This document shows, in pieces, positions 33,010 to 43,077 of a stretch of 64,000 bases of DNA (position 1 is its first letter; every line of letters starts with the position of its first letter). The notes under the pieces were generated by a model. That model did not search any database. It was given only the letters and a program-made list of their open reading frames with translations, and was not told the origin of the DNA. Source of the DNA: Actinomadura barringtoniae. Its GTDB lineage: Bacteria; Actinomycetota; Actinomycetes; Streptosporangiales; Streptosporangiaceae. The position numbers and the translations under genes were made by a program. The stretch covers positions 1-64,000 of the forward strand of contig NZ_JAGEOJ010000016.1 of the NCBI RefSeq assembly GCF_017573505.1. Direction: 5' to 3'.

Positions 33010-35148
33010 TCAGCCGGTGGCGTAGATCTTGGTAACCGGCGGTTTACTCCCCGTCGGCGGGATCTTGCGGGTCTGCAGGGCGAAGCTCATCACGTCCTTG
33101 AAGACCGGTGCCGCCGCATCGCCACCATAGTGGCTTCCCCGCGTCGGGGCCTGCAGGACGACCTGGACGACCAGCTGCGGATCATCGGCCGGCGCGAACC
33201 CCGCGAACGAGGCCGTGTAGCCGCCGCCGCTGTAGCAGCCGCAGGCCGGATTGACGATCTCGGCGGTGCCGGTCTTGCCCGCGACCCGGTAGCCCGGGAC
33301 CTTCGCCTTGGGGGCCGTGCCCTCGTTGGAGGTGACGCCCTCCAGCATGTCCCGCAGCTGCCGCGCCGTCTCCGCGCTGATCACACGCTTCTGCGCGGAC
33401 GGCGGCGCGGGCGTGAAGGCGTTGTCGTCGCCGGTGGTGCCCTCGATCAGCCGCGGCGCCACCCGGACGCCGCCGTTGGCGATCGTGGAGTAGACACTGG
33501 CCATCTGCAGCGCGTTCACCGAGACCGTCTGCCCGAACGCGATCGGGTAGCGGTCGGTGCCCGACCACTTGTTCGGCGGGCTGAGCTGCCCGGCGGTCTC
33601 GGCCGGCAGCCCCACGTTGGTGGTCTGCCCGAAGCCGAAGTTGCGCAGGTACTGGTAGAGGGTGTCCTGGCTGATGTGGTCGCTCGCCATGATCGTGCCG
33701 ACGTTGCTGGACTTGGCGAGGACGCCGCCGAACGTCAGGCGCTCGGGCTTGTGCGGGTGCGAGTCGTGGAAGACCCGGTCGTACTTCCTGATGCTCGACG
33801 GCACGGTGAACGGGGTGTCCGGCCGGATCCCGCCCTGCTCCATGACCGCCGCGGCCGTGATGACCTTGTTGGTGCTGCCGGGCTCGAACGCCTCCTGGAC
33901 GATCGGGTTGGCGTAGGCCGACTGCCGCGCCTTGGCGTAGTTGTTCGGGTCGTAGCCGGGCGAGGAGGCCATCGCCAGCAGCTCGCCGCTGCGCGGGTCC
34001 ATGACGACCACGCTGCCGCTGCGGGCGCCGGTCGCCTTCACCTGCTGCTCGATCGCCTGCTGCGCCTTGAACTGCACGTCGCGCATCAGGCTGAGGCGCA
34101 CGCCGCGGCCGGGCACCGAGGGACGCTTCTGGTCCTCGCCCATCGGGATCCGCTCCCCCTCGGGGCTGATCTCGATGCGCTGCCAGCCGTTGCGGCCGGC
34201 GAGCTGGCGGTTCATCGCGTACTCCAGCCCGGCGCCGCCGTCTCCGGAACGGTTCACGAAACCTATGACGTCCGCGGCGAGCGAGTCGTTGGGGTATTCG
34301 CGCCGATATTCCGGCAGAGTTCCGAGGCCCAGGAACTTCAGGGCGGTCACCAGCCGCGCCTGGTCGGGCCGCACGCCGTGCGCGAGGTACTCGAACCGGC
34401 TGTTCCTCGTGCTGATCGTCTTCATCACGAACGCCGGGTCCAGGCCGAGGATGGGCGAGATCGCGTTCACGATCGCCTGCCGCTTCTCCGGCTTGATGAC
34501 ATAGGGGTCGGCGAAGATGGACTTCGCCTCGACCGTCATGGCGAGCGGGTTGCCCTGGGCGTCGGTGATGTCGCCGCGCACGGCGGGCAGGTCGATGGTC
34601 TGCAGCCGCTGCTTCATGGCCAGCTCGGTGTACTTGCCGGACTCTATGGTCTGCAGCTGCACCAGCCGCCCGGCGAACAGCGAGAGCACGAACGCCACCA
34701 CCAGCAGCCCCACGTTCAGGCGCTTCAGCGGGTCGCGGCGGCGAAACGGGATGCGCGGCCGCGGCCGGCGCGCGGGGGGCCTGCGTGCCCCTCCCCCGCC
34801 GCCCGGGGGCCGCGAGCCGCGCTGCCCGGCCCCCGGCCTGGTCTGCCGCGTGCCGCCGGGCCCCGTCGAGCCGTTGGCGCCGTTCTTGCGCGGCGCGGGG
34901 ACGGTGCCGTTACGGGCCGGCCGGCGAGGGGACGCTCGGTCCTTCGCCGGCCGGCCCGTTCCGTCCTGCCTGGGCCGGCCGGTGCCGTCCTGCCTTCCGC
35001 CCGGCGGCCGGGGCGGATTTCCGGTTGAGCGCCCGGACGCGCGCGCCGCGCCCGGGCCGTTCTTCTCGTCGCGGCCCGCGGGATTGCGCGGGCCGCGTCT
35101 GCGACCGGGTGGAGGTCCCGCGGTTCCGCGGCCCGGTCGTGTCGTCAC
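33010..35148 (-). CDS. ftsI: Septal transpeptidase FtsI (class B PBP)
   Basis: Penicillin-binding protein cross-linking septal peptidoglycan, 712 residues. One transmembrane helix (about 143-163) follows an unusually long cytoplasmic tail of about 140 residues rich in Arg, Gly and Pro, with a duplicated QDGTGRP. The PBP dimerisation domain precedes the transpeptidase domain with Ser425-T-N-Lys428, Ser480-Ser-Asn482 and Lys625-Thr-Gly. ATG at 35148 overlaps the ftsL stop. Confidence 0.97.
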   Translation of the reverse strand: MTTRPGRGTAGPPPGRRRGPRNPAGRDEKNGPGAARASGRSTGNPPRPPGGRQDGTGRPRQDGTGRPAKDRASPRRPARNGTVPAPRKNGANGSTGPGGTRQTRPGAGQRGSRPPGGGGGARRPPARRPRPRIPFRRRDPLKRLNVGLLVVAFVLSLFAGRLVQLQTIESGKYTELAMKQRLQTIDLPAVRGDITDAQGNPLAMTVEAKSIFADPYVIKPEKRQAIVNAISPILGLDPAFVMKTISTRNSRFEYLAHGVRPDQARLVTALKFLGLGTLPEYRREYPNDSLAADVIGFVNRSGDGGAGLEYAMNRQLAGRNGWQRIEISPEGERIPMGEDQKRPSVPGRGVRLSLMRDVQFKAQQAIEQQVKATGARSGSVVVMDPRSGELLAMASSPGYDPNNYAKARQSAYANPIVQEAFEPGSTNKVITAAAVMEQGGIRPDTPFTVPSSIRKYDRVFHDSHPHKPERLTFGGVLAKSSNVGTIMASDHISQDTLYQYLRNFGFGQTTNVGLPAETAGQLSPPNKWSGTDRYPIAFGQTVSVNALQMASVYSTIANGGVRVAPRLIEGTTGDDNAFTPAPPSAQKRVISAETARQLRDMLEGVTSNEGTAPKAKVPGYRVAGKTGTAEIVNPACGCYSGGGYTASFAGFAPADDPQLVVQVVLQAPTRGSHYGGDAAAPVFKDVMSFALQTRKIPPTGSKPPVTKIYATG

Positions 35149-35921
35149 GGGGCACCGCCTCCCTGGCGGGGCGTCTGCGGACTGGACTGGCGGGCTCCGG
35201 GCGACGCGGTGGCGTTGCCGCCGGGAGCGGTGGGAACGCCGCCGCCGGGCACGACCACGCCGGGGATCGCGGCGACCGCGGCCGCCTCGGCCGACGCGGC
35301 GGCCGCGTTGGGCACCGCCCGCACCGACCCCGGCCCGACGATCTGGCCGGTCAGCGGGTCGATGTAGAGCGGGTCCTGCGGCTGCATGCCGAGCGCCTTG
35401 GCCCGCTGCGCGAGGTTCTCCGGCGAGGCCTCGCGCGTGTTGTCGCTCTGCAGCTGCTGGCGCTGCTGGTCGAGCAGCTTGTTGCTCTGCTGGAGGCGCG
35501 TCAGCGTGAACGCGTCCTGCGCCAGCACGGTGTTGAGCAGCAGCAGCGACACCAGCGCGCCGCTCAGCAGCGCGACGATGAGCAGCACGAACGGCGCGCG
35601 CGGCGGCGCGCCATGCCGGACCACCGCCGCGGCCCTGGCCGTGGTCCTCGGCGCGGCCTTGCTCTTGGGCGCGGCCTTCGGCGAACCCTTAGGCCCGGAC
35701 TTGGGCGCCGTCTTGGGCGCGGCCTTCGTCGTCGGCGCGGGCTTGGACTTGGGAGCCGGCCTGGTCTTGGGCGCGGCCTTCGACGTCGGCGGAGCCGCGG
35801 TCGTGGTCGCGTCCTCGGGAGCGGGCCGCTGCGCCTTGCGCCGGCGCGTCGTGGTCGTGGCGGCCGCTCCGCGCTGCTTGCGGCCCTTCGACCCGGGCGT
35901 ACGGGTGCTCGTCGTGGTCAT
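35145..35921 (-). CDS. ftsL: FtsL-like septum protein with Lys/Pro/Ala tail
   Basis: A 258-residue bitopic protein in the ftsL position between rsmH and ftsI. A 110-residue N-terminal tail consists of AAPK/APKS-type repeats and is strongly basic. A single membrane helix (APFVLLIVALLSGALVSLLL, about 111-132) leads to a short coiled coil (about 135-165, QQSNKLLDQQRQQLQSD) and the ENLAQRAKALGMQPQDP segment common to FtsL/DivIC-like proteins, then a Gly/Ala/Pro-rich end. Sequence similarity is weak and assignment leans on topology and position. Confidence 0.8.
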   Translation of the reverse strand: MTTTSTRTPGSKGRKQRGAAATTTTRRRKAQRPAPEDATTTAAPPTSKAAPKTRPAPKSKPAPTTKAAPKTAPKSGPKGSPKAAPKSKAAPRTTARAAAVVRHGAPPRAPFVLLIVALLSGALVSLLLLNTVLAQDAFTLTRLQQSNKLLDQQRQQLQSDNTREASPENLAQRAKALGMQPQDPLYIDPLTGQIVGPGSVRAVPNAAAASAEAAAVAAIPGVVVPGGGVPTAPGGNATASPGARQSSPQTPRQGGGAP

Positions 35922-36949
35922 GTGGCCTCCCGGACCCGCTCGGCGGCGCGCATCCGCACCGATCCGGCCCGTGGGTTGGTCGTGGTCTCCTCGTCGGAGG
36001 GCAGCTCGGCGCCGCGCGTCAGCAGCCGGAAGCGTGGCTGATGCTCGGGCAGCGGCACCGGCAGGTCCGGCGGGGTGGTGTCCGCGGACTGCTGGGCGAG
36101 GACCTGCTTGGTGATGCGGTCCTCGAGAGAGTGGTAGCTGAGGACGACGATCCGGCCCCCTACCGGAAGCGCGTCCAGTGCGGCGGGCAGCGCCCGCCGC
36201 CAGGTCTCCAGCTCGCCGTTCACCTCGATGCGCAGCGCCTGGAAGGTGCGCTTGGCCGGGTTGCCGCCGGTACGGCGGGTCGCGGCCGGGATCGAGGTGC
36301 GCACGAGGTCGGCGAGCCTGCGGGTCGAGTCGAGCGGCTCGCGCTCGCGCTCGCGCAGGATGGCGGAGGCGATCCGCTGGGCGAACCGCTCCTCCCCGTA
36401 CTCGCGCAGGATGCGGGCCAGCTCGGCCGCCGGGTAGCCGTTGACCACGTCGGCGGCGGTGAGGCTCTGGGTGCGGTCCATCCGCATGTCGAGCGGAGCG
36501 TCATAGGAATAGGCGAAGCCGCGGTCGGCCTCGTCCAGTTGCGGCGACGACACCCCCAGGTCGAACAGGACCGCGTCCACCTCGGCCACGCCGAGCCGCT
36601 CCAGCACGCCGGGCAGCTCGTCGTAGACCGCGTGCTCGAGCGTCACCCGGTCGCCGAAGCGGGCCAGGCGAGCCGCGGAGCGGTCCAAGGCCGTCGTGTC
36701 GCGGTCGAGGCCGATCAGCCGCAATTGCGGATGCGCCTCGAGCATCGCCTCGGCGTGGCCCCCCATGCCGAGAGTGGCGTCGACGTAGACGGGATCGCGA
36801 GCAGAGCCGGGATCGCGAGCGGAGACGGGATCTCGCCCGGATGCGGCGCCGCCGCCGGTGACCTGCACCGCGGGCGCCAGAAGTTCCAGAACGCGGTCGA
36901 GCATGACCGGTACGTGACCGGCTTCGGCCGCGTGGTCTCCCACGTCCAT
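35918..36949 (-). CDS. rsmH: 16S rRNA m4C1402 methyltransferase
   Basis: SAM-dependent N4-methyltransferase of the MraW/RsmH family, 343 residues. GHVPVMLDRVLELL starts the fold, DATLGMGGHAEAML is the SAM site and FDLGVSSPQLDEADRGF is the family signature. Residues about 36-53 are an insertion made of an 18-bp repeat (RDPVSA/RDPGSA), absent from ordinary RsmH. ATG at 36949 has GGGGGTGG upstream. Overlaps ftsL by ATGA. Confidence 0.96.
   Translation of the reverse strand: MDVGDHAAEAGHVPVMLDRVLELLAPAVQVTGGGAASGRDPVSARDPGSARDPVYVDATLGMGGHAEAMLEAHPQLRLIGLDRDTTALDRSAARLARFGDRVTLEHAVYDELPGVLERLGVAEVDAVLFDLGVSSPQLDEADRGFAYSYDAPLDMRMDRTQSLTAADVVNGYPAAELARILREYGEERFAQRIASAILREREREPLDSTRRLADLVRTSIPAATRRTGGNPAKRTFQALRIEVNGELETWRRALPAALDALPVGGRIVVLSYHSLEDRITKQVLAQQSADTTPPDLPVPLPEHQPRFRLLTRGAELPSDEETTTNPRAGSVRMRAAERVREAT
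36791..36844. repeat. In-frame 18-bp triplicate inside rsmH
   Basis: GGGATCGCGAGCAGAGCC (36791-36808), GGGATCGCGAGCGGAGAC (36809-36826) and a decayed third unit (36827-36844) are tandem and in frame, adding about 15-18 residues between the N-terminal segment and the SAM-binding motif of RsmH. Confidence 0.8.
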
Positions 36950-37253
36950 GATCCACCCCCTACTGTGCCACTTCGCTCGCGGACTGTGTGGCATCGTCGG
37001 CCCGGCGCGCCCCTCCGTTACGCCAGGTCAGGCCGCTGATGGTTGGATCAGCCCCCTTGAGCCCGCCGGCGGCCTCGCCCGGCCAGGTCCCCATCCGCTG
37101 CCCTGAGGAAGTTTCACCGCGACAGTGCAGTTTCACGCGCATCGCGGGGGGTCGCCGTCTGGCACCGGGGAAGCTGCGCCAGTTGGCTAGGAGAGCGGCT
37201 GGAGACCTGGCCGAACGTGGGCCATGCCGGTCATCGGACCGACGAGTCGTGTC
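36950..37253. other. Gap between mraZ and rsmH
   Basis: 304 bp without a recognised gene. On the minus strand GTGAAACT occurs twice about 22 bp apart (around 37110-37135). A 60-codon frame 36960-37142 starts with ATG but lacks a convincing ribosome site and resembles nothing known to me. No clear terminator was seen, so read-through from mraZ to rsmH is possible. Confidence 0.35.
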
Positions 37254-37685
37254 TCAGAGGATCCCTGGCAACACCTCCTCCGAGACGTCGGAGAAGGCCT
37301 GTTCCTCCTGCTCGAGGTAGGTCTCCCAGGCCTGGGTGTCCCAGATCTCCAGGCGCGTGTTGGCACCGATGACGGTGCAGTCGCGCGTGAGTCCGGCGTA
37401 GGTCCGCAGCGGCGGCGGGATCGTGATGCGTCCCTGCTTGTCGGGGACCTCGTCGGAGGCGCTGGCGAAGAAGACGCGGCTGTAGGCGCGTACCGCCTTC
37501 TCGGTGACGGGTGCGGCACGCAAGGCCTCGGTGATGCGCTGGAACTCCGCCATGGGGAAGACGTACAGGCAGCGTTCCTGGCCTTTCGTGATCACCAATC
37601 CCCCCGACAGCTCCTCGCGGTACTTCGCCGGCAGGAACAGTCGTCCCTTGTCGTCGAGGCGCGGCGAATGGGTGCCGAGGAACAT
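37254..37685 (-). CDS. mraZ: Transcriptional regulator MraZ
   Basis: A 143-residue double AbrB-fold DNA-binding protein, first gene of the division cluster. The two SpoVT/AbrB-like halves are seen as HSPRLDDKGRLFLPAKYR and DKQGRITIPPPLRTYAGL. In other bacteria MraZ rings bind TGGGN repeats at 10-bp spacing and repress their own operon. ATG at 37685 lies 8 bases after GGGAGG; GTG at 37694 is less likely. Four phased TGGRG repeats lie in its promoter. Confidence 0.96.
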   Translation of the reverse strand: MFLGTHSPRLDDKGRLFLPAKYREELSGGLVITKGQERCLYVFPMAEFQRITEALRAAPVTEKAVRAYSRVFFASASDEVPDKQGRITIPPPLRTYAGLTRDCTVIGANTRLEIWDTQAWETYLEQEEQAFSDVSEEVLPGIL

Positions 37686-37718
37686 CGGCCCCACCTCCCA
37701 CGCGGCGCGGGGCGCTAC

Positions 37719-37764
37719 TGCTCCCCACGGCGCCCCACTCTACTCCACTCTGCCCCACCGTCAA
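37719..37764 (-). promoter_or_regulatory. mraZ promoter with four 10-bp-phased MraZ boxes
   Basis: On the minus strand, -35 TTGACG (37764-37759) and -10 TAGAGT (37742-37737) are 16 bp apart. Starting directly after the -35 come four tandem decamers, GTGGGGCAGA, GTGGAGTAGA, GTGGGGCGCC and GTGGGGAGCA (37758 down to 37719). This is the TGGGN direct repeat pattern at one helical turn known for MraZ operators. It covers the spacer, -10 and start point, so repression by exclusion of RNA polymerase is predicted. Confidence 0.75.
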
Positions 37765-38112
37765 CCAAGTAAACGCCTCTCGCGCGTCGCATCCCGACTC
37801 GAAACCGCAGGTCAGGGGTGGTGGTGCGGAGTGGGGCGCCGGGGGCGGGCGCAGGCGTGGCGGTGCCGTACCGGGGCCGGTGGAGGGCCGTACCGCGTCC
37901 CGCATCGTCCCTTTTGGCCCTCGCCGGGGAGGCGGGTGGAGTGAAGTGGAGAAGGCCTTAGGGCTGTGATGACGATCCCCTTGGAGCACAATGGGCTCCC
38001 GTTCCCCATGAACATCTGGGCGGGCGCTGGGAGTGAACCGTAAATATCGCGGTGGACGGCCCGACGACGTACTGTCGTTCACGTACGGCCGGACGCCTGA
38101 GGAGGGTTGTTG
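37765..38112. other. Divergent intergenic region mraZ / moxR
   Basis: No gene was recognised in these 348 bp. It must hold the moxR promoter. ACGACGTACTGTCGT around 38070 is a short inverted repeat, and GTACCGGGGCCGG/GGCCGTACC lies near 37870; neither is assigned. Confidence 0.35.
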
Positions 38113-39141
<1,029 letters not shown>

Positions 39142-39145
39142 CCGC

Positions 39146-40417
39146 TTGAGAAGAGCGCTGGCCGGCCTGACGACCCGCGGCCGGTCTTTTGTCGCCGCAG
39201 GGGCCACCGCGATCGTGTGCGCCTTCATCCTCGGTGAGCGCGATCTGCTGCGCGCGGGCGTGCTCGTGCTGGCGCTGCCGCTGCTGTCCACGCTGGCGCT
39301 GTCGCGGACCCGGTACCGGCTGGCCTGCGCGCGCCGGCTGGACCCGTCCCGGCTGCCGGTCGGCCACGAGTCGCGGGTCGACCTGCGAATGGAGAACGTC
39401 TCGCGGCTGCCGAGCGGGCTGCTGCTGGTCGAGGACCAGGTCCCCTACACCCTCGGCGGGCGGGCGCGGTTCGTGCTGGACCGCATCGAGCCGCACGGCT
39501 CGCGCGAGCTCAGCTACCGGATCCGTTCCGACGTGCGCGGGCGCTACCGGGTCGGCCCGATGGTCGTCCGGCTGGCCGACCCGTTCGGCATGGTGGAGCT
39601 GGTCCGCTCGTTCAGCCTGGCCGACACCCTCACCGTCACGCCGACGATCGTCCCGCTGCCGTCGGGGCGGCTGAGCGGCGCCTGGACGGGCGGCGGCGAC
39701 AGCATCGCCCGCACGGTGTCCACCGCGGGCGAGGACGACGTGGCGCCGCGCGAGTACCGGCACGGCGACGACCTGCGCCGCGTGCACTGGCGGTCCACCG
39801 CGCGACGCGGCGAGCTGATGGTGCGGCGCGAGGAGCAGCACTGGCAGAGCAGCGGCACGCTCTTCCTGGACACCCGGCGGACCGCGCACCACGGCGACGG
39901 GCCGGGCGCCTCGTTCGAGCAGGCCGTCTCGATCGCCGCGTCGATCGGCGTGCACCTCGGCCGCGGCGGCATGGGCCTGCGGTTCGTGACCGACCTCGGC
40001 GAGTCGCTGCCGTCGTCGGTGGCCTACGAGGGCGCCTTCGAGGGGGCGCTGCTGGACAACCTCGCGGTGATCAGGACCTCCACCGGGCGCGCGCTGACGC
40101 CCGGGCTGGCCGCGCTGCGCGGCGCGCTCGGCCATGGCCGGGAGGGCGACGGCCTGGTCGTCGCCGTCCTCGGCGCGCTGTCGGCCGAGGAGGCCAGGAC
40201 CGTCGCGGCCGTCCGGCGCGGCACCGCCACCTGCGTCGCCGTCCTGGTGGACGTCGCCGACCCCGACCTGGGTGACGGCGGCGGCGCCGACACCGCCCGG
40301 CTGCTGCGCGCCGCCGGCTGGCGCGTGGTGACGCTGCGGTCGGCCACCGAGCTCGCCGCGGCCTGGGTGCAGGCCGACCAGGCCACCGAGGATCTCGCAC
40401 GGGGGACATCGCCGTGA
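39146..40417 (+). CDS. DUF58 domain protein
   Basis: A 423-residue membrane-anchored protein. Two N-terminal hydrophobic helices (about 15-53) are followed by a beta-rich region and the DUF58 signature REYRHGDDLRRVHWRSTARRG (shown here as YRHGDDLRRVHWRSTARR). Often found with MoxR ATPases and transglutaminases, where it is thought to be a MoxR client. Start is TTG at 39146, four bases after moxR, with AGGAAG upstream. Ends in a GTGA overlap with the next gene. Confidence 0.9.
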   Translation: MRRALAGLTTRGRSFVAAGATAIVCAFILGERDLLRAGVLVLALPLLSTLALSRTRYRLACARRLDPSRLPVGHESRVDLRMENVSRLPSGLLLVEDQVPYTLGGRARFVLDRIEPHGSRELSYRIRSDVRGRYRVGPMVVRLADPFGMVELVRSFSLADTLTVTPTIVPLPSGRLSGAWTGGGDSIARTVSTAGEDDVAPREYRHGDDLRRVHWRSTARRGELMVRREEQHWQSSGTLFLDTRRTAHHGDGPGASFEQAVSIAASIGVHLGRGGMGLRFVTDLGESLPSSVAYEGAFEGALLDNLAVIRTSTGRALTPGLAALRGALGHGREGDGLVVAVLGALSAEEARTVAAVRRGTATCVAVLVDVADPDLGDGGGADTARLLRAAGWRVVTLRSATELAAAWVQADQATEDLARGTSP

Positions 40418-42846
40418 GAATCAAGATGACGATCATCGCCGGGCTGGCGACGCTGGCCAGCTCGGTCGGGCTCTACCCGCTGTTCGCCAGCGGCGGGTGG
40501 TTCTGGTCCGGGCTGGGCGCGGTCGTCGCCGTCGCGGCGGCGGGCGTGCTCATGCGGCGGTTCCGGGTGCCCGCGGTCTTCAGCGCCATCGGCGGGCTGG
40601 CCGCCCTGCACCTCTATCTCACGGCCCGGTTCGCGGCCGACGACGCGCTGCTGGGGATCATTCCGACGCCCGGCTCGCTCCGCAAGCTCGGGGACCTGAT
40701 GGGCTCAGGCTGGGACTCGGCCAACCAGTACGCCGCGCCGGTCCCGCTCGCGCCCGGCATCCTGCTGCTGTCCTCGGCCGGCATCGGCCTGGTCGCCGTC
40801 ATCGTGGACCTGCTGGCCGTACGGCTGCGCCGCGCCGCGCCCGCCGGGCTGCCCCTGCTGGCGATGTACAGCGTGCCCGCCGCCGTACGCGAGGACAGCG
40901 TGAGCTGGCTGGCGTTCGGCGTCGGCGCGCTCGGCTATCTCGCGCTGCTGATGACCGACGCGCGCGAGCAGGTCGGCGGCTGGGGCCGGGTGGTCTTCAC
41001 CCGCCGCTGGTCGGAGGAGGCCGAGGCGCGGCCCGAGCGCCCCGACGCCAGCGGCATGGCCGCGAGCGGGCGCCGGATCGGCATCGCCGCGGTGGTCACC
41101 GCCGTCCTGCTGCCGACGCTGATCCCCGGCATCCACCCGCGCGGCATGTTCGGCATGGGCGGCGACGGTTCGGGCGGCGAGGGCTCGCAGACCGTCACGA
41201 CGCCCGACCCGCTGGTCAGCCTCAAGCGCGAGCTCACCGAGACCAACGACCAGGTCGTCCTCACCTACCAGACCAGCGACCCGCACCCCGACTACCTGCG
41301 GATGTACGCGCTGGACAAGTTCGACGGCGACAACTGGACCTACAGCCCGCTGCAGAGCTCGCCCGACGACAGCATCAAGGGCCGCGACCTGCCGCCCGCG
41401 CCGGGCCTCGGCGCCACCTCCACGAACACGGTCACCACCAAGATCAAGGTCAAGCGCGAGTTCAAGAAGCTGACCTTCCTGCCCGCCCCGTACGCGCCGA
41501 CCCGGGTGTCGATCAAGGGCGACTGGCGGGTGCACGGACCGTCGCTGATGGTCTACTCGCTGCACGACTCGGCCACCGGGCGCACCTACACCGTCCAGAG
41601 CACCAAGGCCGTGCCGAACCAGGACCAGCTCGCGACCGGCGGGTCCTACCCGTCCGACGTGATGGCGACCTACGTCGACCTGCCCAAGAACATCTCGCCG
41701 AAGGTCGAGGACCTGGCGACCAGCGTGACGCGCGGCGCGCCCAACGCCTACGAGAAGGCCGTCCGCCTCCAGCGCTGGTTCACCTCGACCGGCGGCTACA
41801 CCTACGACACCAACGTCCAGGCGCCCCGCCACGTCAACGACCTGGAGGACTTCGTCCTCACCAGCAGGCGGGGCTACTGCGAGCAGTTCGCCGCGTCGAT
41901 GGCGGTCATGGCCCGGATGCTGAAGATCCCCGCCCGCGTGGCGATGGGCTTCACCGCCGGAACGCAGGTCGGCCCGCGCGACTGGCAGGTGCGCAACCGC
42001 GACATGCACGCCTGGCCCGAGCTCTACTTCGAGGGCGTCGGCTGGGTGCGGTTCGAGCCCACCCCGTCGGGCGCCACCGGGCAGGGCACCGCGATCCCGC
42101 CGGTCTACAGCCAGCCGCCCGCCTCCGGGGAGCAGCCCTCCGACCAGCCGTCCTCGAACCCGAACTCCACCCCGTCCAGCGCGGCCTCGGCCAGCTCCAG
42201 CCCCGGCTCGAACCCGGGCCACCGCCCCGACGAGCGCGACCAGTCCGTGGGCACCGACGCCCAGCACAACGGCGACAACGGCACCCTCGCCGCCTGGCTC
42301 GCGGGCTCGCTGCTGGTGCTGCTCCTGCTGGCGGCCCCGATGACCGTCCGCGCCCTGACGCGCCGCCGCCGGTGGACCGCGCCGCCCAGCCAGACGACGA
42401 CCCCGGAGGTCAGCGCGGCGCACGCGGCGTGGAGCGAGGTCCATGCCGACGCCCTGGACCACGGCCTGGCGTGGCGCCCCAGCGACACCCCCCGTGCCGC
42501 CGCCCGGCGCCTCAGCCAGCTGCTGGAGCTCGACGCCGAGGCCTCACACGCCCTCACCCGGATCGCCCGCGCCGAGGAGCTGGCCCGCTACGCCCGCGAG
42601 ACCTCGGTCCCGCACTCCAACCTCCGCGCGGACGTCCGGACCGTTCACACGGCGATGGCCGCCGCCGTGGGCCGCACCACCCGCTGGCGCGCCCGGCTGC
42701 TGCCGCCGAGCACCATGACCGGCTTCCGCGCGACCACCGCGCAGCTGATGGAGACCGCCAACCGGCTGAACGCGAAGGCCTCCGGCTTCCGCCTCTCCGA
42801 GCGGCTGAGGCTCCAAGAACGCCTGAGGCTCCCCCGCCGCAAGTAG
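40414..42846 (+). CDS. tgpA: Membrane transglutaminase-like protein TgpA
   Basis: An 810-residue protein with about six N-terminal membrane helices (to about residue 245), an extracytoplasmic DUF3488/transglutaminase-like core and a C-terminal helix (about 630-650) with a DUF4129 tail. The papain-like site shows Cys489 in GYCEQFAAS and His532 in DMHAWPELYF; the usual Asp position reads RFEPTP, with Glu. A Ser/Pro/Asn-rich linker (about 565-610) precedes the last helix. The substrate is unknown; a cell envelope role is expected. GTG at 40414 overlaps the DUF58 stop. Confidence 0.93.
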   Translation: MRIKMTIIAGLATLASSVGLYPLFASGGWFWSGLGAVVAVAAAGVLMRRFRVPAVFSAIGGLAALHLYLTARFAADDALLGIIPTPGSLRKLGDLMGSGWDSANQYAAPVPLAPGILLLSSAGIGLVAVIVDLLAVRLRRAAPAGLPLLAMYSVPAAVREDSVSWLAFGVGALGYLALLMTDAREQVGGWGRVVFTRRWSEEAEARPERPDASGMAASGRRIGIAAVVTAVLLPTLIPGIHPRGMFGMGGDGSGGEGSQTVTTPDPLVSLKRELTETNDQVVLTYQTSDPHPDYLRMYALDKFDGDNWTYSPLQSSPDDSIKGRDLPPAPGLGATSTNTVTTKIKVKREFKKLTFLPAPYAPTRVSIKGDWRVHGPSLMVYSLHDSATGRTYTVQSTKAVPNQDQLATGGSYPSDVMATYVDLPKNISPKVEDLATSVTRGAPNAYEKAVRLQRWFTSTGGYTYDTNVQAPRHVNDLEDFVLTSRRGYCEQFAASMAVMARMLKIPARVAMGFTAGTQVGPRDWQVRNRDMHAWPELYFEGVGWVRFEPTPSGATGQGTAIPPVYSQPPASGEQPSDQPSSNPNSTPSSAASASSSPGSNPGHRPDERDQSVGTDAQHNGDNGTLAAWLAGSLLVLLLLAAPMTVRALTRRRRWTAPPSQTTTPEVSAAHAAWSEVHADALDHGLAWRPSDTPRAAARRLSQLLELDAEASHALTRIARAEELARYARETSVPHSNLRADVRTVHTAMAAAVGRTTRWRARLLPPSTMTGFRATTAQLMETANRLNAKASGFRLSERLRLQERLRLPRRK

Positions 42847-43037
42847 CCGCCGCAGTAGCGAGAATGAGAGCAAGGCCACACTGCCGGGCGGCGGAAAACG
42901 GCCTGAAAAACGACTCGACCGCCCCGCACGGGTCGGCGGGACGGCCATGGGGCAGGGCTGATCTGCCGCGGGCAGAGCGGGTCAGCGGGCGTCACGGGAC
43001 GTGGCGGAACCCGGCGGGGCGGGCTCGGCGGGCGTCA

Positions 43038-43060
43038 GGGGCTCACCGAGCGTGAGCCCT
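43038..43060. terminator. Hairpin between convergent tgpA and DUF3040 genes
   Basis: GGGCTCAC (43039-43046) and GTGAGCCC (43052-43059) form a perfect 8-bp stem with a 5-base loop, lying between the two convergent genes. No long T-run, so a bidirectional terminator is only likely. Confidence 0.5.
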
Positions 43061-43077
43061 GGCGCCCTCTTACTCGC

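Noticed and set aside
33874..33892. FtsI active-site motif reads S-T-N-K rather than S-T-F-K
   Set aside because: Asn at this position also occurs in other actinobacterial FtsI proteins, and the catalytic Ser and Lys are intact.
36960..37142. 60-codon frame between mraZ and rsmH
   Set aside because: No ribosome site, no recognisable family and composition like the surrounding shadow frames; left inside the gap entry.
42055..42075. TgpA lacking the third catalytic residue (Glu in place of Asp)
   Set aside because: A Glu in RFEPTP is seen in other actinobacterial members as I recall them, so it is not evidence of an inactive enzyme.
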